Source of the DNA: Comamonadaceae bacterium | Lineage (GTDB): Bacteria; Pseudomonadota; Gammaproteobacteria; Burkholderiales; Burkholderiaceae_C | DNA length: 64,000 nt | Reading direction: 5' to 3' | NCBI GenBank assembly: GCA_027483665.1 | Contig: JAIXUC010000029.1 | Coordinates: 16,672-80,671, forward strand | Shown: piece by piece, positions 18,554 to 27,930 of the stretch | How the letters are laid out: each line of letters opens with the position of its first letter | Numbering within the stretch: position 1 is the stretch's first letter | Translations under genes and position numbers: made by a program | Notes under the pieces: model-generated | Database searches by the model: none | What the model saw: the letters and a program-made list of their open reading frames with translations, nothing else | Told to the model about the DNA's origin: nothing

Positions 18554-19723
18554 TCACCAGAGAGGTGCAATCTCTCCGGCGGGTAGCTTCGTCTTGCCCG
18601 CTGCCAGCCCCAGCAGACGGTCCGTATCGCCCGTGGCCTGGTCGCGGTCTGGTCCCGCGACTCGGGAGTTGAAGATCACCACGATGTTCCAGCCCGAGGC
18701 GTACGACAACCCCAGGCTGCTGGTGCCCGGCAGACTACCGCTGTGCCACAGGTTCACGCGACCGTTGTCCAGCGTCCGCGCCCTCACACCCAGACCGTAA
18801 TACACCGGATTGCTGGCAGACGCTGCGGCCGCTGGACGGCCATGCAGCTGAGCAAAACTCGCCGCGCTCAGCAGGCTCCTGCCACCATGATTGCGCAGCG
18901 CTGACAGGAAGCGGACGTAGTCGGCCGCCGTGCTCGTCCATGCGCCAGCGCCGCCCAGCGATTCGAAATCGAGATTCGAATAGGCGGCGCCGTTATCGCT
19001 CACGTACTCAGGCTCATCGTCCTTGCCGCGCAAGGTCGCGAACTCCCAAGACTTGATGCCTGCAGGGGCTGCGACGTTTGTCTTCACATATTCCACATAC
19101 TTCTGCCCGGTCGCCTTCTCGATCACCTGCTGCGCGAGGCAGAAGTTGATGTTCGAGTAGGAATACAGCTGGCCAGGCTCGGCATCGAGCTTGGCGCTGG
19201 CCAGCCATCTGGCCGAGCTGCCAGGGCAGGCCGGTGTGCGCTCGAACATGGGATCCCTCGCACGATCAACCGTCCAGCCTGCATGGTTCTGCAAGAGCTG
19301 GCGCACGGTGATCTGCAGCACACGCGGATCTGCGTACTCCGAAGGGTTGGCCGGAAAACCCAGCAGCTTCGCAAAGGGCTGATCCAGATCCAGCTTGCCC
19401 TGATCAACCGCCTTCAATGCCGCCACCGCCGTGATCAGCTTGGACATGCTCGCAATCCGCATGCGCTGATCGACCTGCATGGGGCTCTTGTTGAACAGGC
19501 CGGGCTTTGCAAAACCGTAGGCTTTGTTGAGCACCAGCCGCCCCTGGAACGCCACGGCCAGCGTGCCACCCGGGTAGCTGTTGTTCTGCATCAGGGTCTG
19601 CATGGCTTCGTCGAGCGCTTCCATACCCGGCAGGCTCTGGCCGGACACCGTTGCAGGCGTTTGTGCGCTGGCTTGAAAAGCACCAATAGCGACGAGGCAG
19701 AGCACAACAGGAATACGAAACAT
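18554..19723 (-). CDS. Secreted serine hydrolase, beta-lactamase/PBP4-like family
   Basis: A class-C beta-lactamase-like fold protein of 389 residues. From the ATG at 19723 (preceded by AGGAAG) it has a clear signal peptide with cleavage after FQASA (about residue 20). The nucleophile motif SMSK is at Ser92-Lys95, a YSN triad (YSYSNINF) is near residue 180, and a late HSG motif (NLWHSGSLPGTS) is near residue 345. The family includes esterases, D-aminopeptidases and PBPs; the substrate is not predictable and resistance activity is not implied. A longer in-frame start at 19765 would bury the signal peptide. It is preceded by tRNA-Ser on the same strand. Confidence 0.9.
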   Translation of the reverse strand: MFRIPVVLCLVAIGAFQASAQTPATVSGQSLPGMEALDEAMQTLMQNNSYPGGTLAVAFQGRLVLNKAYGFAKPGLFNKSPMQVDQRMRIASMSKLITAVAALKAVDQGKLDLDQPFAKLLGFPANPSEYADPRVLQITVRQLLQNHAGWTVDRARDPMFERTPACPGSSARWLASAKLDAEPGQLYSYSNINFCLAQQVIEKATGQKYVEYVKTNVAAPAGIKSWEFATLRGKDDEPEYVSDNGAAYSNLDFESLGGAGAWTSTAADYVRFLSALRNHGGRSLLSAASFAQLHGRPAAAASASNPVYYGLGVRARTLDNGRVNLWHSGSLPGTSSLGLSYASGWNIVVIFNSRVAGPDRDQATGDTDRLLGLAAGKTKLPAGEIAPLW

Positions 19724-19817
19724 CAGGCGCACTTCCTTGGGCGTTGCAGAAAAGGTGGAGTCCATGTGGGGGTAGGAAAAGCAAACTGGCCTGACAGCCG
19801 CATGAATGCAAGCGTCT

Positions 19818-19905
19818 TGGCGGAGACTGTGAGATTCGAACTCACGGACGCTTGCGCGTCGGCAGTTTTCAAGACTGCTGGTTTAAACCACTCACCCAAG
19901 TCTCC
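19818..19905 (-). tRNA. tRNA-Ser(TGA)
   Basis: An 88-nt class II tRNA with the long variable arm typical of serine: acceptor GGAGACT pairing with AGTCTCC, anticodon loop CTTGAAA giving TGA, variable stem GACGC/GCGTC, T loop GTTCGAA, discriminator G and encoded CCA. Confidence 0.96.
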
Positions 19906-19955
19906 GAGGCTGTGGATTGTAGGCAGGCCAATCACTGCCACTGCCGCCGCCGCCG

Positions 19956-21896
19956 CTACAGCGCCGGGTACTGCGCCACCAGTTGCGGTGGCATGGGCGT
20001 GTCGATCAGCAGGCACAGGGCGCGCAGGGCGTCGCTGAAGGCGATGGGCCAGGGGCCTTCGGCATCAACCCAGGCTTTGAGCAACATGGGGCGCTGCATC
20101 CACGAGAGTTGGCGCAGGTCGCGGGCGGCTTGGGCGAGTTCTCGGGTATCGGCCAGGTCGAGGTGCAGGGACTGCTGGGCCATGTGTTGGGCGGCGGGTG
20201 GCAGGTTCAAGCCTTGCAGCACGGTTTGCCTCCAGGCATGGCGCTGCGCTTTGGCATCGTCGCCGCTGCCCCAGCGCATGCGGGCCAGCACGCGGGTGAT
20301 GGTGAGCACCTGCGGCAGCCGATCCGGCAAGCTGCGGTGTTCAGGCTCGTGCGCCAGCGGTGTGGCGTGCTGGCGCAGCAGGGCGTCCAACACCAGGCAG
20401 CGCCAGACTTCGGGCAGCGTCAGTCGGCCATCGGCGCGGGCGATGTCCAGGGCTTTGCGGCGCAGGCGGGCGCGTTCTTCTTCTGGCAGGGCCTCGCAGC
20501 GGTTGAGCAGTCGCTCGAAGGCTGGCTGGCGCAAGGCCTCTGGCAGGGCCCAGCTTCGGGCCAGCAGTGGATGCGCAGCGGCCTGTGCGGGCTGAGTTGA
20601 TGGCTCACCTGCAGGCTGCGCCGCGCTGCCACCCATCTGCAGGGCGGCGCGCCAAGCCTTTGCTTCAGCCGCTGAATCGGGGCTGACCATCAGCGCGAGT
20701 AAGCTGGCCTGCAGGTCGCTGGCCCAGTCCTGGTCCAGCAGGCTTTGCAGCCAGGTCGGCACCTGGGGTGAGTGGGGCGCATCTGGGCCAGCCGATGCCA
20801 AGGGCTGCCCAATGTCCGGCTGAGTAGCTGACACCAGGCTGGTGGTGCCTGCCAATGCCTGTGCATCTTCGGTGAACGACAGCGGCGGCAGTTCGCGCGG
20901 CAAGTCTTCTGCGCTTTCCAGCACCGGGGCTTCCAGCTCGGGCATGGCTTTGCCGTAGATGCGGCGCAAGCGCTCGGTCAGCGGCGGGTGCGTGGCCAAG
21001 GCGGTGTGGTCAAACAGCCGCGCGTGCAGCAGCATGTGCGAGACGGTTTCTGCCTGCACGTGGCGCATGGCGGCTTGGGCGTCGCGCTGCTGGCCTGCAA
21101 TCTTGCGCAGCGCGCCGCCCAAGCCATCGGCCAGTCGGGTGTACTGTACGGCTGAAGCGTCGGCCAAAAACTCGCGCTGGCGCGACACCGCTGCGCGCAG
21201 CAAGCGCCCGGCCATCCAGCCGATGCTTCCCGCCACCATCAGGCCGAAGCCGGGCAGGGCGGCCGGCGTGCGCTCGCCGCGTTCGTTGGTGGCGTTCACC
21301 AAAGAGCGGCCAAACAAGAACACCAGCTGCAGGCCGTAGACGTAGCCGATGAGGCGCATGTTCAAGCGGGTATCGCCGTTAAGGATGTGGCCGAACTCAT
21401 GCGCCACCACACCTTGCAGTTCGTCACGCGTCAGGCGCTCCAGCGCACCGCGCGTCACGGCGACCACGCTGTCTTGCTGCTCCCAGCCAGCGGCAAAGGC
21501 GTTGATGGCTTCTTCGCCGTCCAGCACGAATAGGCGTGGCGGCTTCAGCCCCGAGGCAATGGCCATCTCCTCGACCACGTTTCGCAAGCGCCGCTCACGG
21601 CTGTCACGCGGTGCCAGCACCTCGCGCCCGCCCACTTGCTCGGCCACACGCGCGCCGCCTTGGCGCAGTTGCAGCGTCTCCAACCAACAGCCGCCCAAGA
21701 TGAAGCCCAGCGTCACGAGCGTGTTGGTGAGGAAAAAACCAGTCGGTAGGCCGAACACGCCGCCCAGGCTCAGCTGCCAGATGAGCCACAGGGCGGCATT
21801 GACCGCCAGCACGGTCAGCACCACCGTGACAACAAACCAAAACAGCAAGCGCCGCGTGGCGCTGCGGGCCTCGTCCTGGTGGTGGCGAAAGCGCAT
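19956..21896 (-). CDS. M48-family membrane metallopeptidase with long C-terminal region
   Basis: A 646-residue protein with two N-terminal membrane segments (about residues 17-43 and 55-73), a zinc-protease core with HEFGH at 166-170 preceded by INAFAAGW, and further hydrophobic segments around 185-225. Beyond about residue 330 comes a 310-residue Ala/Leu/Arg-rich helical region with no recognised motif, predicted cytoplasmic or peripheral. HtpX-like enzymes of M48 handle damaged membrane proteins; the C-terminal extension sets this one apart from HtpX. It lies downstream of a LemA-family gene, a pairing seen in other bacteria. 21897-22040 shows no gene. Confidence 0.9.
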   Translation of the reverse strand: MRFRHHQDEARSATRRLLFWFVVTVVLTVLAVNAALWLIWQLSLGGVFGLPTGFFLTNTLVTLGFILGGCWLETLQLRQGGARVAEQVGGREVLAPRDSRERRLRNVVEEMAIASGLKPPRLFVLDGEEAINAFAAGWEQQDSVVAVTRGALERLTRDELQGVVAHEFGHILNGDTRLNMRLIGYVYGLQLVFLFGRSLVNATNERGERTPAALPGFGLMVAGSIGWMAGRLLRAAVSRQREFLADASAVQYTRLADGLGGALRKIAGQQRDAQAAMRHVQAETVSHMLLHARLFDHTALATHPPLTERLRRIYGKAMPELEAPVLESAEDLPRELPPLSFTEDAQALAGTTSLVSATQPDIGQPLASAGPDAPHSPQVPTWLQSLLDQDWASDLQASLLALMVSPDSAAEAKAWRAALQMGGSAAQPAGEPSTQPAQAAAHPLLARSWALPEALRQPAFERLLNRCEALPEEERARLRRKALDIARADGRLTLPEVWRCLVLDALLRQHATPLAHEPEHRSLPDRLPQVLTITRVLARMRWGSGDDAKAQRHAWRQTVLQGLNLPPAAQHMAQQSLHLDLADTRELAQAARDLRQLSWMQRPMLLKAWVDAEGPWPIAFSDALRALCLLIDTPMPPQLVAQYPAL

Positions 21897-22040
21897 GGCG
21901 AGGTTGGTCTTGGTGCTGTGGATGTCGCAGGTTGCTGTTGCGCAGCCGTGCTGTCACGCCCGCCGAGAAGCGGTCTGCGACGCCTTGGTCAAGCGACCGA
22001 TATCAGCGACCGATAACTGCGACCGATGACAGCGGCCGAC

Positions 22041-22634
22041 TCAGAACGTCACGCGCGGCGCTTGCCGTTCTGCTGGGTGCTCCGTCGACTCCAGCATCGC
22101 GGCTTCTTTGAAGGTAAACAGCTTGGCAACGACGTTGGCCGGAAACTGCTGAGCTGCGTTGTTGTAGTCCAGCACCGCGTCATTGAAGGCTTGGCGAGAA
22201 AAGCCAATGCGGTTTTCTGTGGAGGTCAGTTCCTCTGCAAACTCGCGCATGTTTTGGTCGGCCTTGAGTTCGGGGTAGGCCTCGACCACGGCCATCAAAC
22301 GGCCCAAAGCGCCGCCCAACACCGCCTCGGCAGCGCCCAAAGCGGCGATGTTGCCCACGGCCATCAAGTCACCGCGTGCGGCACCCGCGGCGGCTTGCGC
22401 TTGCGAGCGCGCTTTGATGACGGCTTCCAGCGTTTCGCGTTCGTGTTGCAGGTACTTGCGCGCCGTCTCGACCAAATTCGGAATGAGGTCATAGCGGCGC
22501 TTGAGCTGCACGTCAATCTGTGCAAAAGCGTTGCTCATCGCGTTGCGCAGGCGCACGAGCTTGTTGTAGATCACCACCGCCAACAGCACAAGCGCGCCCA
22601 AGATCAGCCAAGGCACAAAAGCAGACAGCTCCAT
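22041..22634 (-). CDS. LemA family membrane protein
   Basis: A 197-residue protein with one N-terminal transmembrane helix (about residues 7-28, FVPWLILGALVLLAVVIY) and the LemA signature that follows it: NAFAQIDVQLKRRYDLIPNL, then a long helical domain with an NRIGFSRQAFNDAVLDYN block. The ATG at 22634 has a strong GGGAGG ribosome site. The role of LemA proteins is unclear; the fold is a helical coat-like domain facing outside or the periplasm. The M48 peptidase gene downstream suggests that the two work together. Confidence 0.92.
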   Translation of the reverse strand: MELSAFVPWLILGALVLLAVVIYNKLVRLRNAMSNAFAQIDVQLKRRYDLIPNLVETARKYLQHERETLEAVIKARSQAQAAAGAARGDLMAVGNIAALGAAEAVLGGALGRLMAVVEAYPELKADQNMREFAEELTSTENRIGFSRQAFNDAVLDYNNAAQQFPANVVAKLFTFKEAAMLESTEHPAERQAPRVTF

Positions 22635-22737
22635 CTCACACCTCCCGTTGTTTTGCGGCCGAGTGTAGGTTTGTGAACAAACCACGCAAGACCTTTGATT
22701 TGCTGCACAGCTGGCGAGCGCTTCGCTGAAGGCACCT

Positions 22738-23454
22738 TCAGTTCAGCAACAAACCCTTGGTTTCGATGAAGCGCACCACCTCGGCCAGACCTTGCTGGGT
22801 TTTAAGGTTGGTCATGACGTAAGGCTTGACGCTGCGGGCAGCGCCTGAGGCGACAACACCGGGGCTGGCGCGCATGCGCTCGGTATCAGCCGCCATCACC
22901 GCCAAATCTGCGCCCACGTGCGGCGCCAGGTCGGTTTTGTTGATCACGAACAGGTCGCTCTTGGTGATGCCGGGGCCGCCTTTGCGCGGGATTTTTTCTC
23001 CAGCGGCCACGTCAATTACGTAGATGGTGAGGTCGGAGAGTTCCGGGCTGAAGGTGGCGGCTAGGTTGTCCCCGCCCGACTCCACGAACACGATGTCGGC
23101 GTTGGGAAACTGCACCAGCATGCGGTCGATGGCCTCCAAGTTGATGGAGGCGTCTTCTCGAATGGCGGTGTGCGGGCAGCCCCCTGTCTCCACGCCCATG
23201 ATGCGCTCGGCCGGCAGCGCACCACTCACGGTCAGCAGGCGCTGGTCTTCCTTGGTGTAGATGTCGTTGGTGATGGCCACCAAGTCCCAGCGCTCGCGCA
23301 TGGCTTTGCACAGCATCTCCAGCAGCGTGGTTTTGCCAGAGCCCACCGGCCCGCCAATGCCCACGCGCAGCGGCGGCAGGTGTTTGCTGCGCCCGGCGAT
23401 GCGGTGCAGGCTGGGTTTGTTGGTCGTAGGGGTGGCTGGCTGCGGTGTGTTCAT
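22738..23454 (-). CDS. ureG: Urease accessory GTPase UreG
   Basis: UreG is the SIMIBI-class GTPase that powers nickel delivery to apo-urease. The 238-residue protein has the P-loop [10 protein letters not shown] at about 34-43, the metal-binding CPH motif in TGGCPHTA, the [15 protein letters not shown] block and the [13 protein letters not shown] guanine-specificity motif. The N-terminus is about 30 residues longer than minimal UreG, without a His-rich stretch. The start overlaps the ureF stop as ATGA. It is the last gene of the urease cluster. Confidence 0.97.
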   Translation of the reverse strand: MNTPQPATPTTNKPSLHRIAGRSKHLPPLRVGIGGPVGSGKTTLLEMLCKAMRERWDLVAITNDIYTKEDQRLLTVSGALPAERIMGVETGGCPHTAIREDASINLEAIDRMLVQFPNADIVFVESGGDNLAATFSPELSDLTIYVIDVAAGEKIPRKGGPGITKSDLFVINKTDLAPHVGADLAVMAADTERMRASPGVVASGAARSVKPYVMTNLKTQQGLAEVVRFIETKGLLLN

Positions 23455-24149
23455 GATCTGAAGAGCCTGGAGTATTGGGTTTCGTGTCGGGCCGAGAGAA
23501 TGGCCAACATGGGGCTGAAGGCTTGGCGCTGCGCATGGGGTGCCAAGGCTGCATCCACACAGCGCGGCAGCATGGCCGCCAACTGTTGCAGCACACGCTG
23601 ACCTGCGTTTTGGCCCAGCGGCACGGCTTTGAGCGCGGCTTGCACCATGGCCTCGCACCAGCCAAAGCCAAAAGCCAGCAGGCCGTCGCGCTCGGAGGCC
23701 GGCGTCAGGCTCAAGGCCAGCGCAAAAGACACGGGGTAGCTGGGGTCCATGTCCGCCAGGGCTTGAATTTGTTCTGGTGCGGCGGTGTGCTGTTGGCGCA
23801 GCCACTCCAGCAGCGAGCGGCCCATTTGCTCGGTTTGCAGCCGCAACTCGGCGCTCTCGCGGGTTTGCAGCACCCAGGCGTTGACCTCGCGCACCTGAGC
23901 CCAATCTCCCGTGCGCCAGCCGCGCCAAGCGTCTCGCAGCGCGGGCAGTTCGCTGCGTTGCAAACACAGCTCAGCTTGCGCCAACAGCCAGCGCGCGGTG
24001 CTGGCTTCGTCGTGAACGTGGCCCGCGTCCACCGCAGCTTCCAGCCCTTCGGAGTAAGAAAAGCCGCCGATGGGCAAGGCGGGCGAGGCCAGCCAGATCA
24101 GCGACAACAGACCCGCCGTGGCCGGTGCTGCGGCCGCAGGATCAGCCAT
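23451..24149 (-). CDS. ureF: Urease accessory protein UreF
   Basis: UreF joins UreG and UreD/UreH in the nickel-insertion complex and gates GTP hydrolysis. The 232-residue protein has the family start [21 protein letters not shown] and a C-terminal region ending in the LFRS-type tail. I use the ATG at 24149, which overlaps the ureE stop by 8 bp. A further upstream start at 24251 would add a Met/Thr-rich stretch that is merely the His-rich ureE tail read in another frame. Confidence 0.95.
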   Translation of the reverse strand: MADPAAAAPATAGLLSLIWLASPALPIGGFSYSEGLEAAVDAGHVHDEASTARWLLAQAELCLQRSELPALRDAWRGWRTGDWAQVREVNAWVLQTRESAELRLQTEQMGRSLLEWLRQQHTAAPEQIQALADMDPSYPVSFALALSLTPASERDGLLAFGFGWCEAMVQAALKAVPLGQNAGQRVLQQLAAMLPRCVDAALAPHAQRQAFSPMLAILSARHETQYSRLFRS

Positions 24150-24675
24150 GCTGGTGGCGGTGGTCATGGCCGTGGTCATGGTCATGGTCATGCCCGTGGC
24201 CCGAGGCATGCGCGTGACCGTGGTCGCCATACGCGCCGGCTTCTGGCTCAAAAACCGCGTCGCTGGCGGTCACGATGAGGTGCATGCGCCGCAGCATCTC
24301 GGCCAGCACGTGGTCTGGCTCGATCTTCAGATGGTCGGCGCGCAGCTCGATGGGCACATGCCGGTTGCCCAGGTGGTAGGCAGCGCGGGTCAGGTCGAAA
24401 GGCGTGCCGTGGCTTTTGCAGTGGGTGATCACCAACACCGGCTGGGGCGCGGCCTCCACCCGAATGAGTGAGCCGTCTTCTGCCACCAGCACGTCGCCGC
24501 CGCGCACCACTTGCCCCCGCTCCAAAAAAACACCCAGTCGGCGCCCCTGCGAGTCGGTGGCCTCGAAGCGGCTTTTCTGGCGCACATCCCAGTCGAGGCA
24601 AACGACGGCGGCGCGACGCACCAAGACGGAAGCCAAGCCCTGGCCAGATGGGAGGAGTTTGTTGATGGTCAGCAT
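24142..24675 (-). CDS. ureE: Urease accessory nickel chaperone UreE
   Basis: UreE binds nickel and delivers it to the urease maturation complex. The 177-residue protein has the N-terminal peptide-binding domain, the metal-binding C-terminal domain with the GNRHVPIEL motif near residue 104, and a His-rich tail from about residue 150 (alternating His with Gly and Asp, about a dozen histidines) able to hold several nickel ions. It lies between ureC (63-bp gap) and ureF (overlap). Confidence 0.96.
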   Translation of the reverse strand: MLTINKLLPSGQGLASVLVRRAAVVCLDWDVRQKSRFEATDSQGRRLGVFLERGQVVRGGDVLVAEDGSLIRVEAAPQPVLVITHCKSHGTPFDLTRAAYHLGNRHVPIELRADHLKIEPDHVLAEMLRRMHLIVTASDAVFEPEAGAYGDHGHAHASGHGHDHDHDHGHDHRHQHG

Positions 24676-24738
24676 GCGGCTAATGTATCGATGCCAGTTG
24701 TCTCGGCTGGCACCGCCGGGGCCATGACCGCGCCCGTC

Positions 24739-26490
24739 TCAGAACAAAAAATAGCGCTGCGCCATCGGCAATTCGGTGGCCGGCTCGCAGGTCAGCAATT
24801 GGCCGTCGGCGCGCACGGCGTAGGTTTGGGCGTCGATGTCCATGGCCGGGGTGTAGGCGTTGTGGACCATGTCGCGCTTCTTCACGTTGCGGCAGGCCTT
24901 CACCGCCACGGCGGTCTTCTTCAGGCCGTATTGCGCCGGCTTGCCTTGAGCGATGGCGGCCTGCGAGACAAATGTCAGCGAGCAAGCCGCGAGCGCACCG
25001 CCGAAGGCTGCGAATTGCGGGCGGTAGTGCACCGGCTGCGGCGTGGGGATGGAAGCGTTGGGGTCGCCCATGGCGGCCATGGCGACCAAGCCGCCCTTCA
25101 ACACCAGCGAAGGTTTGACGCCGAAGAAGGCGGGCTTCCACAGCACCAGATCAGCCCACTTGCCCACTTCGATGGAACCCACCTCGTGCGCAAAGCCGTG
25201 GGTGAGTGCTGGGTTGATGCTGAGCTTGGCCACGTAGCGTTTGGCACGGGCGTTGTCGCAGCGCGCCGTGTCGCCGTCCATGCCGCCGGGCTGCCCGGCG
25301 CTGGGTAGGCTGCCGCGCTGCACCTTCATCTTGTGCGCGGTTTGCCAGCAGCGGGTGATGACCTCGCCCACGCGGCCCATGGCTTGGCTGTCGGAGCTGA
25401 ACATGCTGATGGCACCCAGGTCGTGCAGGATGTCTTCAGCAGCAATGGTTTCCTTGCGGATGCGGCTCTCGGCAAAAGCCAAGTCTTCGGCGATGCCTGC
25501 ATCGAGGTGATGGCACACCATCAGCATGTCCACGTGCTCGTCGAGCGTGTTGATGGTGTAGGGCCGCGTCGGGTTGGTCGAAGATGGCAGCACATTGGCC
25601 TCACCCACCACCTTCATGATGTCCGGCGCATGCCCGCCGCCTGCGCCTTCGGTGTGAAAGCTGTGGATGGTGCGGCCCTTGAAGGCGGCCACGGTGTCTT
25701 CGACAAAACCGCTTTCGTTGAGCGTGTCGGTGTGGATGGCGATTTGCGTGTCGGTGTCTTCTGCCACCGACAGCGCGCAGTCGATGGCAGCGGGTGTCGT
25801 GCCCCAGTCTTCGTGCAGCTTCAAGCCGATGGCACCGGCTTCGATTTGCTGCTTCAAGGCGGGCTGCAAGCTGGCGTTGCCCTTGCCCAGAAAGCCCAAG
25901 TTCATGGGGAATGCTTCAGCGGCCTGCAGCATCAACTCGATGTGCTTGGGGCCCGGCGTGCAGGTGGTGGCGAAGGTGCCGGTGGCAGGGCCGGTGCCGC
26001 CGCCAGTCATGGTGGTCACGCCGGAAGACAGCGCTTCTTCGATCTGCTGCGCGCAAATGAAGTGGATGTGCGTGTCGATGGCACCCGGCGTGACGATCAT
26101 GCCCTCGCCCGCGATGATTTCTGTGCCTGGGCCGATGACGATGTCGACGCCCGGCTGGACATCCGGGTTGCCGGCTTTGCCAATGCCCACGATGCGGTGC
26201 GCGCGGATGCCGATGTCGGCCTTCACGATGCCCCAGTGGTCCAGGATGACCGCGTTGGTGATGACGCAGTCCACCGCGTCCATGGCGCCAGGGCCGTTGA
26301 CCTGCTGCGACTGGCCCATGCCGTCGCGGATGGTTTTGCCGCCGCCGAACTTCACCTCTTCACCGTAGCCACCGGCTTTGAGCGTGAAGTCTTTTTCAAT
26401 CTCGATCACCAGGGCCGTGTCGGCCAAGCGCAGGCGGTCGCCCACCGTGGGGCCGAACATTTCGGCGTAAGCGCGGCGTCCGATCTTCAC
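24739..26490 (-). CDS. ureC: Urease subunit alpha (catalytic)
   Basis: The nickel-containing catalytic subunit hydrolyses urea to ammonia and carbamate. All active-site elements are visible: His141 and His143 (DTHIHF), the lysine carbamylated to bridge the two nickels (Lys224 in GLKLHEDWG), His253, His279, the mobile-flap CHH (Cys326-His328) and the later [10 protein letters not shown] aspartate. The 583-residue length is slightly above the usual 565-570 because of a short Gly/Pro-rich insertion ([12 protein letters not shown]) before the RAKRYVAK segment. The ATG overlaps the ureB stop as ATGA. Confidence 0.98.
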   Translation of the reverse strand: MKIGRRAYAEMFGPTVGDRLRLADTALVIEIEKDFTLKAGGYGEEVKFGGGKTIRDGMGQSQQVNGPGAMDAVDCVITNAVILDHWGIVKADIGIRAHRIVGIGKAGNPDVQPGVDIVIGPGTEIIAGEGMIVTPGAIDTHIHFICAQQIEEALSSGVTTMTGGGTGPATGTFATTCTPGPKHIELMLQAAEAFPMNLGFLGKGNASLQPALKQQIEAGAIGLKLHEDWGTTPAAIDCALSVAEDTDTQIAIHTDTLNESGFVEDTVAAFKGRTIHSFHTEGAGGGHAPDIMKVVGEANVLPSSTNPTRPYTINTLDEHVDMLMVCHHLDAGIAEDLAFAESRIRKETIAAEDILHDLGAISMFSSDSQAMGRVGEVITRCWQTAHKMKVQRGSLPSAGQPGGMDGDTARCDNARAKRYVAKLSINPALTHGFAHEVGSIEVGKWADLVLWKPAFFGVKPSLVLKGGLVAMAAMGDPNASIPTPQPVHYRPQFAAFGGALAACSLTFVSQAAIAQGKPAQYGLKKTAVAVKACRNVKKRDMVHNAYTPAMDIDAQTYAVRADGQLLTCEPATELPMAQRYFLF

Positions 26491-26810
26491 AGCGCGCCCA
26501 TGACCTGGCCACGAAAGCCGAAAACTCGGCGCGCGCCGGCGTACTCGACCAGTTCCACGGTGCGTTGCTGGCCGGGCTCGAAGCGCACCGCAGTACCAGA
26601 GGCGATGTGCAAGCGCATGCCGCGTGCTGCGGCGCGGTCAAAGTCCAGTGCGCCGTTGGTCTCTGCAAAGTGGTAGTGCGAGCCGACCTGAATGGGCCGA
26701 TCGCTGGCGTTGCGCACCACCAGCTTCAAGGTGCGCCTGCCAGGGTTGAGTGCCAGCTCGCCATCGGCTGGGAACAATTCGCCGGGAATGAGGGGAGTGC
26801 TGGAGGCCAT
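26487..26810 (-). CDS. ureB: Urease subunit beta
   Basis: A 107-residue structural subunit of urease. It begins with the family's [17 protein letters not shown], followed by [11 protein letters not shown] and [10 protein letters not shown] near the C-terminus. It overlaps ureC by 4 bp and follows the hupE/ureJ gene by 12 bp. Confidence 0.97.
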   Translation of the reverse strand: MASSTPLIPGELFPADGELALNPGRRTLKLVVRNASDRPIQVGSHYHFAETNGALDFDRAAARGMRLHIASGTAVRFEPGQQRTVELVEYAGARRVFGFRGQVMGAL

Positions 26811-26822
26811 CGCAGGGTGTCC

Positions 26823-27443
26823 TCAGGCCAGACCGGCCAGCATGTAGACACCCAGGCCCGCCACCACTGCACCTACGCTGCGCGCCAGCCACAAGCTGCG
26901 CGCTTGGCCGAAGTGGCCCAAAGCCATGCCCGCCAAGTGCAGCGCTGCGGTGCTGGCCAGCATGCCCACTAAAGCCCAGGCCGTGTTGCCGCCTGCCAGC
27001 TCAGCGCCGTGGGCCACGCCGTGAAACACGGCAAAGGTGCCGACCAAAGCCACCGCAGCGGCCACTTGCAGCCTTTGCCGCGCACAGATCAGCAAGCCCA
27101 TCACCAACACCGAGGCAGCGATCATGGGCTCGATAGCGGGCACTGCCACGCCTGTTGCGCCCAAGAGCGCACCACACAACAGCATGAGCACAAAGGCGAC
27201 TGGCCCGAGCCAGGCGGGCCGCAGCACCAGCGCGCTCCACACGCCGACAGCCAGCATGGCGGCCAAGTGGTCCAGACCGGTCAGCGGGTGCAGCAGGCCG
27301 TCAAAAAAACCGTGGTGCGCAGCGCCGTCGGCACCGGTGTGGGCCAAGGCCGGCAGCGCGGCACCCGCGATGAGGGCAAGCAGGATCGGCCGCGCAGCGC
27401 GAAGGCTATGGGCCGGTGGTCGGTGGAGGGGCTTGGCGGACAT
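26823..27443 (-). CDS. ureJ: HupE/UreJ family metal permease
   Basis: A 206-residue membrane protein with a signal-like N-terminus (cleavage possible after ALA near residue 34), the HupE/UreJ signature HPLTGLDHLAAM, and about six hydrophobic segments. Family members are thought to move nickel or cobalt; here the location between ureA and ureB points to nickel supply for urease. Histidines in HTGADGAAHHGF and in FHGVAHGAE may bind metal. The insertion of this gene between ureA and ureB is common in Burkholderiales. Confidence 0.92.
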   Translation of the reverse strand: MSAKPLHRPPAHSLRAARPILLALIAGAALPALAHTGADGAAHHGFFDGLLHPLTGLDHLAAMLAVGVWSALVLRPAWLGPVAFVLMLLCGALLGATGVAVPAIEPMIAASVLVMGLLICARQRLQVAAAVALVGTFAVFHGVAHGAELAGGNTAWALVGMLASTAALHLAGMALGHFGQARSLWLARSVGAVVAGLGVYMLAGLA

Positions 27444-27553
27444 GCGGCGTGTTCCAGGTGAGGGGGTCGGCTGGTGTCAGGTCGGGTAGAGCGAGGCGGT
27501 CTGGGAAGGATCGGGTTTGGCGAAGCTGGGTGCGGTCAGATCACAAGTGAGCG

Positions 27554-27856
27554 TCAAGGAATCGGCTGGTGCACCGTGACGAGCTTGGTGCCGTCGGGGA
27601 AGGTGGCTTCGACCTGAATGTCGGGAATCATCTCGGCCACTCCCTCCATCACATCGGCGCGGGTGAGTACCTCGCGCCCGGCGCTCATGAGTTGCGCCAC
27701 GGTGCGGCCATCGCGTGCACCTTCCATGACAGCCGCCGTGATCAGCGCCACGGCCTCGGGGTAGTTCAGCTTGAGCCCGCGCGCACGCCGCCGTTCGGCC
27801 AACAAGGCTGCCGTGAAGATGAGCAGCTTGTCTTTTTCGCGCGGGGTCAGTTCCAT
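27554..27856 (-). CDS. ureA: Urease subunit gamma
   Basis: A 100-residue structural subunit: [20 protein letters not shown] at the start, then [19 protein letters not shown] and VTVHQPIP at the end, as in all UreA proteins. It is the first gene of the cluster. In most relatives ureD precedes ureA, but here the upstream 74 bp lead directly to a divergent sensor gene. The 110 bp between ureA and ureJ (27444-27553) show no gene. Confidence 0.97.
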   Translation of the reverse strand: MELTPREKDKLLIFTAALLAERRRARGLKLNYPEAVALITAAVMEGARDGRTVAQLMSAGREVLTRADVMEGVAEMIPDIQVEATFPDGTKLVTVHQPIP

Positions 27857-27930
27857 GCTGGGCTCAGAGCAAGCCCCGTGCCCGGGAAGGGGATCGCTGC
27901 TTGTGGCACAGAAACTGCACCAAGCCCAGC

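Noticed and set aside
24150..24251. N-terminal extension of ureF
   Set aside because: The Met/Thr-rich residues come from the His-rich tail of ureE read in another frame; UreF homology begins after the ATG at 24149.
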